From the NCBI GenBank assembly GCA_046728075.1, contig JBKPDV010000264.1, forward strand, positions 1-12,568: a stretch of 12,568 nucleotides of DNA. Reading direction: 5' to 3'. This DNA comes from JBKPDV01 sp046728075 (GTDB lineage Bacteria; Acidobacteriota; Thermoanaerobaculia; UBA5066; Gp7-AA6). Shown here piece after piece: positions 6,635-12,011 of this stretch. Position 1 is the first letter of the stretch; every line of letters begins with the position of its first letter. The translations under genes were made by a program, and so were the position numbers. The notes under the pieces are model-generated. The model saw nothing but the letters and a program-made list of their open reading frames with translations, had not been told where the DNA came from and made no database searches.

Positions 6635-6913
6635 ATGCAAACTCCACCGCTCGATCCACCCGTTGCAGACACGGCGCCGACGGACCGCGCCCTGACCGGT
6701 TATGACGAGCAGCACCTCGTAACCTACCTTCGCCTGTTGGACGCCGAGAAGGACGGCGCGCACTGGCAAGAAGTGGCGAAGCTGGTGCTTCATATCGATC
6801 CCGTCAGCGAGCCCGTCCGCGCCCGGCGTGCGTGGGAAACACACTTGGCGCGGGCGCGTTGGATGACGGAGAACGGCTACCGCCACCTCCTGCGCGGCGG
6901 CGCCCCGCACTGA
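6635..6913 (+). CDS. Small DUF2285 protein, QseM-like antiactivator
   Basis: The product is 92 residues from the ATG at 6635. After a proline-rich start (MQTPPLDPPVAD) a helical domain follows: YDEQHLVTYLRLLDAEKDG, WQEVAKLVLHID, and RAWETHLARARWMTENGYRHLL. The last part matches the C-terminal signature of DUF2285. In ICEMlSymR7A the small DUF2285 protein QseM binds and inhibits both TraR and the excision activator FseA; this gene has the right size, domain and neighbours for that role, which remains inference. An in-frame ATG at 6620 and a TTG at 6575 are possible alternative starts. I prefer 6635 because GGA (6622-6624) is 10 bases upstream and the family-like sequence begins there. It follows the XRE gene by 56 bases and is probably cotranscribed with it. 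Confidence 0.8.
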   Translation: MQTPPLDPPVADTAPTDRALTGYDEQHLVTYLRLLDAEKDGAHWQEVAKLVLHIDPVSEPVRARRAWETHLARARWMTENGYRHLLRGGAPH

Positions 6914-6923
6914 CCGTCCTTCC

Positions 6924-6947
6924 TTGCCGGACCGGCAACGGCCGTTG
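6924..6947. repeat. Two overlapping perfect palindromes
   Basis: TTGCCGG-A-CCGGCAA (6924-6938) and CAACGGCCGTTG (6936-6947) share three bases. They lie 10 bases after the stop of the small DUF2285 gene and about 90 bases before the DUF6499 gene. No T-tract follows, so they could be either a weak terminator or a protein-binding site for the next gene. Confidence 0.5.
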
Positions 6948-6989
6948 CGGGGCGTGTCACTGGCGATTCTGGTCCCCATAAGCGAATCA

Positions 6990-7022
6990 TCCATCCAGAC
7001 GCCGACGAGCGTGCTGGATGGA
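6990..7022 (+). promoter_or_regulatory. Hairpin overlapping the Shine-Dalgarno of the fseA-like gene
   Basis: TCCATCCAG (6990-6998) pairs exactly with CTGGATGGA (7014-7022). The stem continues as ACGC (6999-7002) with GCGT (7009-7012) if G7013 is bulged, giving 13 bp around the six-base loop CGACGA. The 3' arm covers the first bases of GGAGGAG (7020-7026), the Shine-Dalgarno sequence 9 bases before the ATG at 7036. The hairpin could limit translation, or act as DNA as an operator dyad. Confidence 0.5.
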
Positions 7023-7035
7023 GGAGTGACGGTTT

Positions 7036-7335
7036 ATGCCTCGTGCCGAGTGGCGTTCGCCGGCAGCCTATGAGAACCTGCGTTCGCTCGATGCCCCCGG
7101 CTTCGCCTGGGAATTTCTCACCCGCAACCCCGCCTTCGAGCGCGACTGCAAGAGGCTCGAACACGCCGACGACCAGGACCCCCACAGCGCCGGCGAACAG
7201 GAGGATTTCGCGCGGCGCTGGGGGTGCGACCGAGCTTCGCGGCCACCCAGCTCTTTGGACGCCGGCGAGCCTGCCGAGCGTGATCCCGATATCCCGGCTT
7301 CCACCCGATCTCGCAGACCCGAGCCTCAAACGTGA
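7036..7335 (+). CDS. FseA-like activator, N-terminal part (DUF6499)
   Basis: The 99-residue frame begins MPRAEWRSPAAYENLRSLDA and continues PGFAWEFLTRNPAFERDCKRL up to EDFARRWG (residues 55-62), which is the DUF6499 domain. After RRWG the frame turns into Arg/Pro/Ser-rich sequence unlike any domain. The expected continuation (ALWTPASLPSV and a DUF2285 domain) lies in the +1 frame. In ICEMlSymR7A the equivalent msi172 and msi171 frames are joined by +1 programmed ribosomal frameshifting to make FseA, which activates the excisionase gene rdfS. A strong GGAGGAG lies 9 bases upstream and is partly covered by a hairpin. Alternatively the gene is a broken single ORF. Confidence 0.75.
   Translation: MPRAEWRSPAAYENLRSLDAPGFAWEFLTRNPAFERDCKRLEHADDQDPHSAGEQEDFARRWGCDRASRPPSSLDAGEPAERDPDIPASTRSRRPEPQT
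7219..7249 (+). other. Frameshift zone joining DUF6499 and DUF2285 frames
   Basis: A five-G run (7220-7224) follows T7219. In the first frame the codons are TGG GGG TGC; sliding the GGG codon by one base gives GGT then GCG ACC, which enters the DUF2285 frame directly after RRWG. A second possible site is CCC followed by A (7246-7249), sliding to CCA and leading straight into ALWTP. The UUU-to-UUC slip reported for ICEMlSymR7A is not available, because the only nearby TTTC (7206-7209) is read as GAT TTC. An extra G in the run would explain the same structure as a mutation. Confidence 0.55.
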
Positions 7336-7786
7336 TGCCTGGTCGCTCGGCCCGGCCATCGCGGAGCAAGGCGCCGAGCGGCTGCGGCGAGACAGCCTGT
7401 TCCGCCTTCACATCCTCGAAGCGCCAGGAGAGGAGACGCCCTGCGTCGTCCTGCCGCTCGATCGTCTGTTCGAGATCCGCGTGGCGGCGGCGCTACGGCT
7501 GTGGCGCGGCTTGACGGGCCGCTCGCCGGGGCAGGACCCGGCGGCGCTGCCCGCCAGCCGGCGCGAACGACTCGTCCTGGCGCTGCGCGCGCTCGACGGC
7601 CGGCTCGACAAGGCAAGTTACCGCGACATCGCCGAGGCGCTCTTCGGCAGCAGCCGAATGCCAGACCGTGGCTGGAAGACCCATGACATTCGCGATCGGA
7701 CCGTGCGCCTGGCACGCTTGGGCTTCTCGCTGATGCAGGGCGGCTACCGACGCTTGCTGCTTTATCCATTCCGCGGCCGAACCTAG
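7223..7786 (+). CDS. FseA-like activator, C-terminal part (DUF2285), +1 frame
   Basis: This frame is entered by a +1 shift; it has no good start of its own near the domain boundary (a GTG at 7280 lacks a clear Shine-Dalgarno). It runs from about ELRGHPALWTPASLPSV through LPPDLADPSLKRDAWSLGP to a DUF2285 domain: LFEIRVAAALRLWRGL, ERLVLALRALDGRL, SYRDIAEALFGSSRM, then GWKTHDIRDRTVRLARLGFS and MQGGYRRLL. Joined to the upstream frame by removing one base it gives a 249-residue protein of normal FseA-type architecture. The product would be the activator of the rdfS-like gene 134 bases downstream. Long undamaged reading in this frame after the shift suggests selection still acts on it, or that the lesion is recent. 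Confidence 0.75.
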   Translation, partial: GATELRGHPALWTPASLPSVIPISRLPPDLADPSLKRDAWSLGPAIAEQGAERLRRDSLFRLHILEAPGEETPCVVLPLDRLFEIRVAAALRLWRGLTGRSPGQDPAALPASRRERLVLALRALDGRLDKASYRDIAEALFGSSRMPDRGWKTHDIRDRTVRLARLGFSLMQGGYRRLLLYPFRGRT

Positions 7787-7797
7787 CCGCTGTCGGC

Positions 7798-7834
7798 GGG
7801 GGTGGCGATTTCGCTACCCCCCGAGATCGCCATC
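7798..7834 (+). promoter_or_regulatory. Competing hairpins upstream of the rdfS-like gene
   Basis: GGGGGTGGCG (7798-7807) can pair with CGCTACCCCC (7812-7821, one G-T pair, loop ATTT). Alternatively, the overlapping GGTGGCGAT (7801-7809) can pair with ATCGCCATCC (7826-7835 region, one bulge). Only one of the two can form at a time. This sits just after the DUF2285 stop and 85-120 bases before the rdfS-like start, where an FseA target or an attenuator would be expected. Confidence 0.4.
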
Positions 7835-7919
7835 CCCCTGGGCGCACGCCGTCCGCCACGGTGATCCGAGACAAGCCGCCATCACTCGGCGGCCCTCGAC
7901 AAGATCACGGAGGTATCCC

Positions 7920-8204
7920 TTGTCCACCACTCTCGCCGGCCTGCCGCCGCGCTACTTGCGTACACCCGAGGCCGCGCGTTTCGTCGGCCTTTCCATCCGC
8001 ACACTCGAAAAGCACCGCATCTACGGCACGGGCCCCCTCTATTCGAAGCTCGGCGGCCGCGTCGTCTATGCGGTCGAAGATCTGCAGAGCTGGGTCCAAT
8101 CCGCCGCCAAAGCGTCGACGTCAGACCCCGGCAAGGTCGTCGTGCTGCCTGCGCGGCGCCACACGCCGGCCGAACTCGCGCAAGCACGCCATCCGCGCCG
8201 CTGA
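7920..8204 (+). CDS. AlpA/MerR-like HTH protein, RdfS-like excisionase
   Basis: The product is 94 residues with a winged HTH of the AlpA/excisionase class. RYLRTPEAARFVGLSIRTLE (residues 11-30) is the helix-turn-helix, GPLYSKLGGRVVYAVEDLQSW (about 39-58) the wing and last helix. A basic tail ends RHPRR. Such proteins bend attachment-site DNA as recombination directionality factors or act as regulators. In ICEMlSymR7A the protein of this type, RdfS, drives excision, is switched on by FseA and heads the operon leading to traF and rlxS. The same order is seen here, so an RdfS role is likely. The start is a TTG with GGAGG (7909-7913) 6 bases upstream, which suits low constitutive expression. The stop is 2 bases before the repA GTG. 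Confidence 0.78.
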   Translation: MSTTLAGLPPRYLRTPEAARFVGLSIRTLEKHRIYGTGPLYSKLGGRVVYAVEDLQSWVQSAAKASTSDPGKVVVLPARRHTPAELAQARHPRR

Positions 8205-8206
8205 CA

Positions 8207-9268
8207 GTGCTCATGTCGCGGCGGCACCTCACCCGATCAGAGCGCGAGCAGCTCGAATTGTTTCGGGCCCTGCCAGGCGATCTCGCGCCGCGCGACGCGC
8301 AAGACCTCATGGCCTATCCCTTCTTCAGCCTCGCCAAGACGCATCGCACGACGCCGATCGACTACCGGATGAACGACATCGCCATCCGCGTCGAAGCCGT
8401 GCCCGAGCACGGCATGGCGACCATCTGGGACGCCGACGTCTTGATCTGGGCCGCCAGCCAGATCGTCGAGGCACGCGACGCCGGCCTGCGGACGTCGCGC
8501 CTGATGGCCGCCACCCCTTACGAGATTCTGACGTTCATCGGCCGCGGCGTCAGCGCCCGCGACTATCACCGCCTGAAGGCGGCGCTCGACCGGCTGCAAT
8601 CCACCACGGTCGCCACATCGCTGCGCCAGACGAGCGAGCGGCGCATGCACCGCTTTTCCTGGATCAACGAATGGACCGAACGCGCCGATGCGCACGGCCG
8701 CGCCGACGGCATCGATCTCATCGTGCCGGACTGGTTCTACCGCGCCGTGCTCGACGACGCGCTCGTGCTCACCATCGACCGCGAATATTTCAAGCTGACC
8801 GGCGGCCTTGAGCGCTGGCTTTATCGCATCGCACGCAAGCATGCCGGCAGGCAGCGCGCAGGTTGGCGGTTCGACTTCCGTCACCTCCACGGCAAGTCGG
8901 CGAGCCTTTCGCCGTTCAAACGCTTCGCATTCGAGCTGCGCGACCTCGCGCGCCGGCAACCGCTGCCCGGATACCGTCTTGGCGTCGAACGCGACCGCAC
9001 AGGCCGCGAGCTACTCGTCTTCGCCCGCAGCCACTTGTCCACAGCGGGCTGTGGACAAGTTGTTGACGCCGTCGTGCCTTCAGGAACCTCGAAGCGCGTG
9101 CCATCAGGAACCGAAGCCGCGTGCCATCAGGAACCCGCATCGACATTTTCGGCTGACAATTCCGTCGCTTGCGAGCCGCCTAACTTAGACTCTAACCAAG
9201 AAGAATCTAACGAGTCTGTTGTTGGCGACGGCGCGACCCAGTGCAAAACCGGGAGCGGCGCTCGATGA
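8207..9268 (+). CDS. repA: Replication initiator protein RepA (RPA family)
   Basis: The product is 353 residues. It matches the alphaproteobacterial RPA-type initiator family: LPGDLAPRDAQDLMAYPFFSLAK near the N-terminus, then MATIWDADVLIWAASQI, MAATPYEILTFIGRG, FSWINEWTE, GLERWLYRIARKHAG and FRHLHGKSASLSPFKRFAFELRDL. It should bind iterons and start replication of the element or its excised circle. The GTG at 8207 is 2 bases after the previous stop, so initiation is probably coupled; an ATG at 8213 is the alternative. After about residue 280 the protein becomes a low-complexity tail rich in Ser, Thr, Glu and Asn, and the DNA there carries DnaA-box-like sequences and iterons, indicating that the coding region doubles as an origin. 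The stop overlaps the parA start (ATGA). Confidence 0.88.
   Translation: MLMSRRHLTRSEREQLELFRALPGDLAPRDAQDLMAYPFFSLAKTHRTTPIDYRMNDIAIRVEAVPEHGMATIWDADVLIWAASQIVEARDAGLRTSRLMAATPYEILTFIGRGVSARDYHRLKAALDRLQSTTVATSLRQTSERRMHRFSWINEWTERADAHGRADGIDLIVPDWFYRAVLDDALVLTIDREYFKLTGGLERWLYRIARKHAGRQRAGWRFDFRHLHGKSASLSPFKRFAFELRDLARRQPLPGYRLGVERDRTGRELLVFARSHLSTAGCGQVVDAVVPSGTSKRVPSGTEAACHQEPASTFSADNSVACEPPNLDSNQEESNESVVGDGATQCKTGSGAR
9033..9060. promoter_or_regulatory. Perfect dyad with two opposed DnaA-box-like sequences
   Basis: ACTTGTCCACAG (9033-9044) and CTGTGGACAAGT (9049-9060) are exact reverse complements around CGGG. Each arm contains TTGTCCACA (9035-9043 and the complement of 9050-9058). This is one base from the E. 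coli DnaA box and equal to the form common in high-GC bacteria. It lies inside the repA coding sequence. Confidence 0.65.
9074..9135 (+). repeat. Three 15-bp direct repeats (candidate iterons)
   Basis: GTGCCTTCAGGAACC (9074-9088), GTGCCATCAGGAACC (9098-9112) and GTGCCATCAGGAACC (9121-9135) start 24 and 23 bases apart, about two helical turns. Spacing, size and position directly after the DnaA-box dyad and within the initiator gene fit RepA-binding iterons. The amino acids encoded differ between copies because the reading phase changes, so the repeat is a DNA rather than a protein repeat. Confidence 0.7.
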
Positions 9269-9903
9269 TCGTCGCGCTGCTCAATCAGAAAGGCGGCGTC
9301 GGCAAGACGACGCTCGCCCTGCATCTCGCCGGCCAATGGGCCCGGCAAGGAAAGCGGATCACGCTGATCGACGCCGACCCGCAAGGCTCGGCGCTCGACT
9401 GGTCCGAGCAGCGCGCACGCCGGCGCCATGACCGCCTGTTCGGCGTCATCGGCCTCGCGCGCGACACGCTGCATCGCGAAGCCCCCGAGCTCGGCCGTTA
9501 TGCCGATCACGTCATCATTGACGGGCCGCCGCGCGTCGCCGCATTGCTGCGTTCAGCGCTGCTCGCCGCTGACCTCGCGCTGATCCCCGTGCAACCGTCG
9601 CCCTTTGACGGCTGGGCATCGGCCGAAATGCTCGCGCTGATCGCCGAAGCGCGCGTCTTTCGCCCCGCACTCGTAGCCCGCTTCGTTCTCAACCGCTGTC
9701 CCGCGCGCACGGTCATTGCCCGCGAGACTGCGCATAGCCTCACCGAACACGATCCGCCGGCGCTCGCAGCGCGGATCGGCCAGCGCGTTGTCTTCGCCGA
9801 CGCGGCACGCGCCGGCCAGCTCGTTTTCGAGCACGACGATTGCAGTTCAGCCGCGTGCGAGATCGCGGCGCTGGCGGCCGAAGTCGAAAGGCTCGCGCCA
9901 TGA
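9265..9903 (+). CDS. parA: ParA-family partition ATPase
   Basis: The product is 212 residues, the size of small type Ib-like ParA proteins without an N-terminal HTH. The deviant Walker A motif is KGGVGKTT (residues 9-16), followed by LIDADPQGSALDW (Walker A' region) and VIIDGPP (Walker B, about residues 80-86). The protein would bind ATP and non-specific DNA and move the replicated or excised element during division, with the downstream RHH protein as likely partner. The ATG at 9265 overlaps the repA stop as ATGA; the frame is open upstream to a GTG at 9241, but MIVALLNQKGG is the normal family start. The stop overlaps the next gene's ATG in the same manner. Confidence 0.93.
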   Translation: MIVALLNQKGGVGKTTLALHLAGQWARQGKRITLIDADPQGSALDWSEQRARRRHDRLFGVIGLARDTLHREAPELGRYADHVIIDGPPRVAALLRSALLAADLALIPVQPSPFDGWASAEMLALIAEARVFRPALVARFVLNRCPARTVIARETAHSLTEHDPPALAARIGQRVVFADAARAGQLVFEHDDCSSAACEIAALAAEVERLAP

Positions 9904-10154
9904 CCGCGCGCGGTCCCAACAGCGGTTTCGCCGCGCGTCCTCGCAACGCGGAGAGTTGGATTAAATCGCCCGATCCCGCCGTGTCCGGCTCGGTGGCCGC
10001 GGACCTCTACACGGCTCGGCTCACCGTCGACATCACGCCCGGCTTGCGCGGCCGGATCAAGATCGCCGCCTTCCAGCGCGGCGTCACGGTCGCCGACATG
10101 CTGCGCGATCTGTTGGCCCGCGAATTTCCCGACGCCGATGGAGAGCGCTCATGA
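9900..10154 (+). CDS. Ribbon-helix-helix protein, probable ParA partner
   Basis: The product is 84 residues. The first 35 or so are flexible and basic (MTARGPNSGFAARPRNAESW). Residues about 38-76 (YTARLTVDITPGLRGRIK, AAFQRGVTVADMLRDLLAREF) read as one beta-strand and two helices of the MetJ/Arc type. Such proteins bind operator or centromere DNA as dimers, and short RHH proteins after parA commonly serve as the centromere-binding partner (ParG or Omega type). That role is inference from position; transcriptional control of the operon would be compatible. The start overlaps the parA stop (ATGA), indicating coupled translation. Confidence 0.78.
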   Translation: MTARGPNSGFAARPRNAESWIKSPDPAVSGSVAADLYTARLTVDITPGLRGRIKIAAFQRGVTVADMLRDLLAREFPDADGERS

Positions 10155-10660
10155 AAGCCGATCCCAACGCCGGTCGGGCGCCACGGCCCGACGCCGGACC
10201 GTTGCTGACGCAGGTCGAGCTGACCTGGCTTGAAGGACGCATCGAGCACTGGATCCGCTTCGGCCGCGACGCTGGCGAAACGATCCTGGATCGTCGGCGC
10301 CGCGTGCTCAGCTTCGCGCCGGTCAGCGTCTTCGCGTTCGTGCGCTGGGCTTCCAACGATTTCGGCACGATCGTCTCGCGTATCGACATCGTGCGCGCGA
10401 TCGACCGCCGCGAGTCCTATCAGACGCTGCCCTTCGTTCGCCCCGGCGGCGAGATTCTGCTGCGGATCAGCGGGTGGCCGAAAGTCGAGCGCGTGCTGCA
10501 GGCGATCGATGCCGTAGAGGCACTCGGCATCGATCCAGCGGACACCGCGCCCGATCACTGGCGCCATCTCCACAACCGCCTCATCGCCGGTGAGCCGCCG
10601 CGGCCCTACAGCCGGGACCAACATCGTGCCTGGCTGCTGCGCCGGAGGCTGGCGCCATGA
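10151..10660 (+). CDS. DUF2840 family protein
   Basis: The product is 169 residues of a family known mainly from alphaproteobacterial conjugative elements. Typical segments are TQVELTWLEGRIEHWIRFGR, RVLSFAPVSVFAFVRWASNDFG and RIDIVRAIDRRESYQTLPFV, then PGGEILLRISGWPKVERVLQ and the C-terminal PYSRDQHRAWLLRRRL. No catalytic motif, signal peptide or membrane segment is visible, so it is probably cytoplasmic. Its constant place between parA and the traF-type peptidase suggests a part in replication or mobilisation, but no function is known to me. Both ends overlap neighbours as ATGA. Confidence 0.85.
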   Translation: MKADPNAGRAPRPDAGPLLTQVELTWLEGRIEHWIRFGRDAGETILDRRRRVLSFAPVSVFAFVRWASNDFGTIVSRIDIVRAIDRRESYQTLPFVRPGGEILLRISGWPKVERVLQAIDAVEALGIDPADTAPDHWRHLHNRLIAGEPPRPYSRDQHRAWLLRRRLAP

Positions 10661-11169
10661 CGCGCTTCGGCTTCGTCATGACTACCTACACCGCGACGCT
10701 CTTCGTCGCGCTGACGAGCGTGTTCCATCCCGCGCCGAAGCTGCTCTGGAACGCCAGCGCGAGCGTGCCGATCGGGCTCTACGCGGTGCGCCGCGCCCTT
10801 CCGCTTTATGTCGGCGAACTCGTCGTCGTCTCGCCGCCCGAGCCGCTCGCGCAGTTCTTCGCGGCGCGTCGTTACCTACCGCTCGGCGTGCCGCTGGTGA
10901 AGCATGTCCTTGCGCTTCCCGGCCAAACCGTCTGCCGCACCGGACGCGCAATCTCCGTCGACGGCATCACCGTGGGCGAGGCGCTCGAACACGACCGCTT
11001 TGGCCGTGTTCTGCCCGACTGGCAGGGCTGCCGCGTGCTCGCGTCTGGCGAAGTCTTTCTCATGAACACTGTCCCGCCGGACTCCCTCGACGGTCGGTAT
11101 TTCGGACCACTGCCACTCACCACCATCGTCGGCCGGGCCGATCCGATCTGGACGCGCGAGGAGAACTGA
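10657..11169 (+). CDS. traF: TraF-type S26 signal peptidase
   Basis: The product is 170 residues. One N-terminal hydrophobic segment (about residues 9-24) anchors it in the inner membrane with a periplasmic catalytic domain. Ser36 in SVPIGLY is the nucleophile and Lys82 in VKHVLALPG the general base of the Ser/Lys dyad; the later MNTVPPDSLDGRYFGPLP matches the last conserved box. TraF of RP4 belongs to this family and cyclises the conjugative pilin, so the enzyme here probably matures the pilin of the element's type IV secretion system, whose genes are not in this window. The start overlaps the DUF2840 stop (ATGA), and the transglycosylase starts 2 bases after the stop. Confidence 0.9.
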   Translation: MTRFGFVMTTYTATLFVALTSVFHPAPKLLWNASASVPIGLYAVRRALPLYVGELVVVSPPEPLAQFFAARRYLPLGVPLVKHVLALPGQTVCRTGRAISVDGITVGEALEHDRFGRVLPDWQGCRVLASGEVFLMNTVPPDSLDGRYFGPLPLTTIVGRADPIWTREEN

Positions 11170-11171
11170 CC

Positions 11172-12011
11172 ATGCCTCGACCGTCCTCACAATCGGTGCC
11201 CATTCAGTCCTCCGGGGCTTGCGTCCCTTCCTTCTTCCCGGCCAGCGCTGCGCATCCCGCTCGCCGTTCCGGCTCACATCACGCACGCCGCTTTCGCCGC
11301 CATCTCAATGTCGTGGTCATGGTGGTGCTGTTCGCCGCGTGCGGCATCGCCAACGCGCAGCCTGTCGCCGCCGCGCAATCAACCGTGACGTCGAAGAGTG
11401 ATCGGATTGAGCGTTTCGTCGCGGAAGCCGCGCTGCGTTTCGGCATTCCGACATCCTGGATCACCGCTGTCATGCAGGTGGAAAGTCGCGGCGTCGTGCG
11501 CGCCGTCTCACCGAAAGGTGCGATGGGCCTGATGCAGATCATGCCCGACACCTGGTCCGCCTTGCGGTCGCGCTACGGCCTTGGCCCCAATCCCTTTGAT
11601 CCGCACGACAACATTGTCGCGGGCGCAGCGTATCTTCGCGAGCTGCACGATCGCTACGGCACGGCCGGCTTCCTCGCGGCCTACAATGCCGGCCCTGGAC
11701 GCTACGATGATCATCTTACGAGCGGCCGTCCACTGCCGGTGGAGACGCAAGCCTACGTCGCCGCGGTCGCACCGTTGCTGCGCGAAGACGGATCGGCGCC
11801 GGGCAACCTCATCACCGCGATCATCCGGACCTGGACCAGTTCGCCGTTGTTTCCGGTGCGCGCGAACGACGCCTCGAGCACAGGCGCAACGTCCTCCGGC
11901 GACCTTGGGAAACCTCGATCCGTGGTAAGGCCGGCGACGGATTGGACCGGCCTTGCGCCACAATCCGAAGGGCTGTTTGCGCCTCTGTCGCTGCGTGAGC
12001 CCAGGTTATGA
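11172..12011 (+). CDS. Lytic transglycosylase (SLT domain, VirB1-like)
   Basis: The product is 279 residues. After a basic, Ser/His-rich N-terminal region comes a hydrophobic segment (NVVVMVVLFAACGIANAQ, about residues 46-63) acting as signal peptide or anchor. The SLT catalytic domain covers about residues 80-190: Glu104 in VMQVESRG is the catalytic acid, followed by GAMGLMQIMP and AAYNAGPGRYD. The tail is low-complexity. The enzyme cuts peptidoglycan so that the secretion channel can assemble, as VirB1 does. The ATG at 11172 has AGGAG (11159-11163) 8 bases upstream; the signal peptide is unusually far from the start, so a later start cannot be excluded. Its stop overlaps the next ATG. Confidence 0.88.
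   Translation: MPRPSSQSVPIQSSGACVPSFFPASAAHPARRSGSHHARRFRRHLNVVVMVVLFAACGIANAQPVAAAQSTVTSKSDRIERFVAEAALRFGIPTSWITAVMQVESRGVVRAVSPKGAMGLMQIMPDTWSALRSRYGLGPNPFDPHDNIVAGAAYLRELHDRYGTAGFLAAYNAGPGRYDDHLTSGRPLPVETQAYVAAVAPLLREDGSAPGNLITAIIRTWTSSPLFPVRANDASSTGATSSGDLGKPRSVVRPATDWTGLAPQSEGLFAPLSLREPRL

Larger units (their letters stand above)
9033..9217. other. Candidate replication origin (oriV) inside repA
   Basis: In order: DnaA-box dyad (9033-9060), three iterons (9074-9135) and an AT-richer stretch (about 9179-9222). The last contains TCTAAC twice (9191-9196, 9206-9211) and AGACTC/GAGTCT in inverted orientation (9187-9192, 9212-9217), and could be the unwinding region. The arrangement is that of an iteron-type plasmid origin; its function is inferred. 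Confidence 0.55.

Noticed and set aside
6179..6994. 271-codon minus-strand frame opposite the XRE and DUF2285 genes
   Set aside because: The + strand carries two recognisable domains, a promoter and Shine-Dalgarno sequences; the minus frame resembles nothing.
6914..7035. tra/lux box upstream of the fseA-like gene
   Set aside because: The palindromes present do not have the 18-20 bp lux/tra-box form and one overlaps the Shine-Dalgarno.
7201..7212. UUU-C slip site as in ICEMlSymR7A
   Set aside because: TTTC at 7206-7209 is read GAT TTC in the DUF6499 frame, so the P-site codon would not be UUU.
8237..8959. 240-codon minus-strand frame opposite repA
   Set aside because: Antisense shadow of repA.
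9074..9135. CRISPR-like array
   Set aside because: Only three 15-bp copies with 8-9 base gaps inside a coding region; spacing fits iterons and no cas gene is near.
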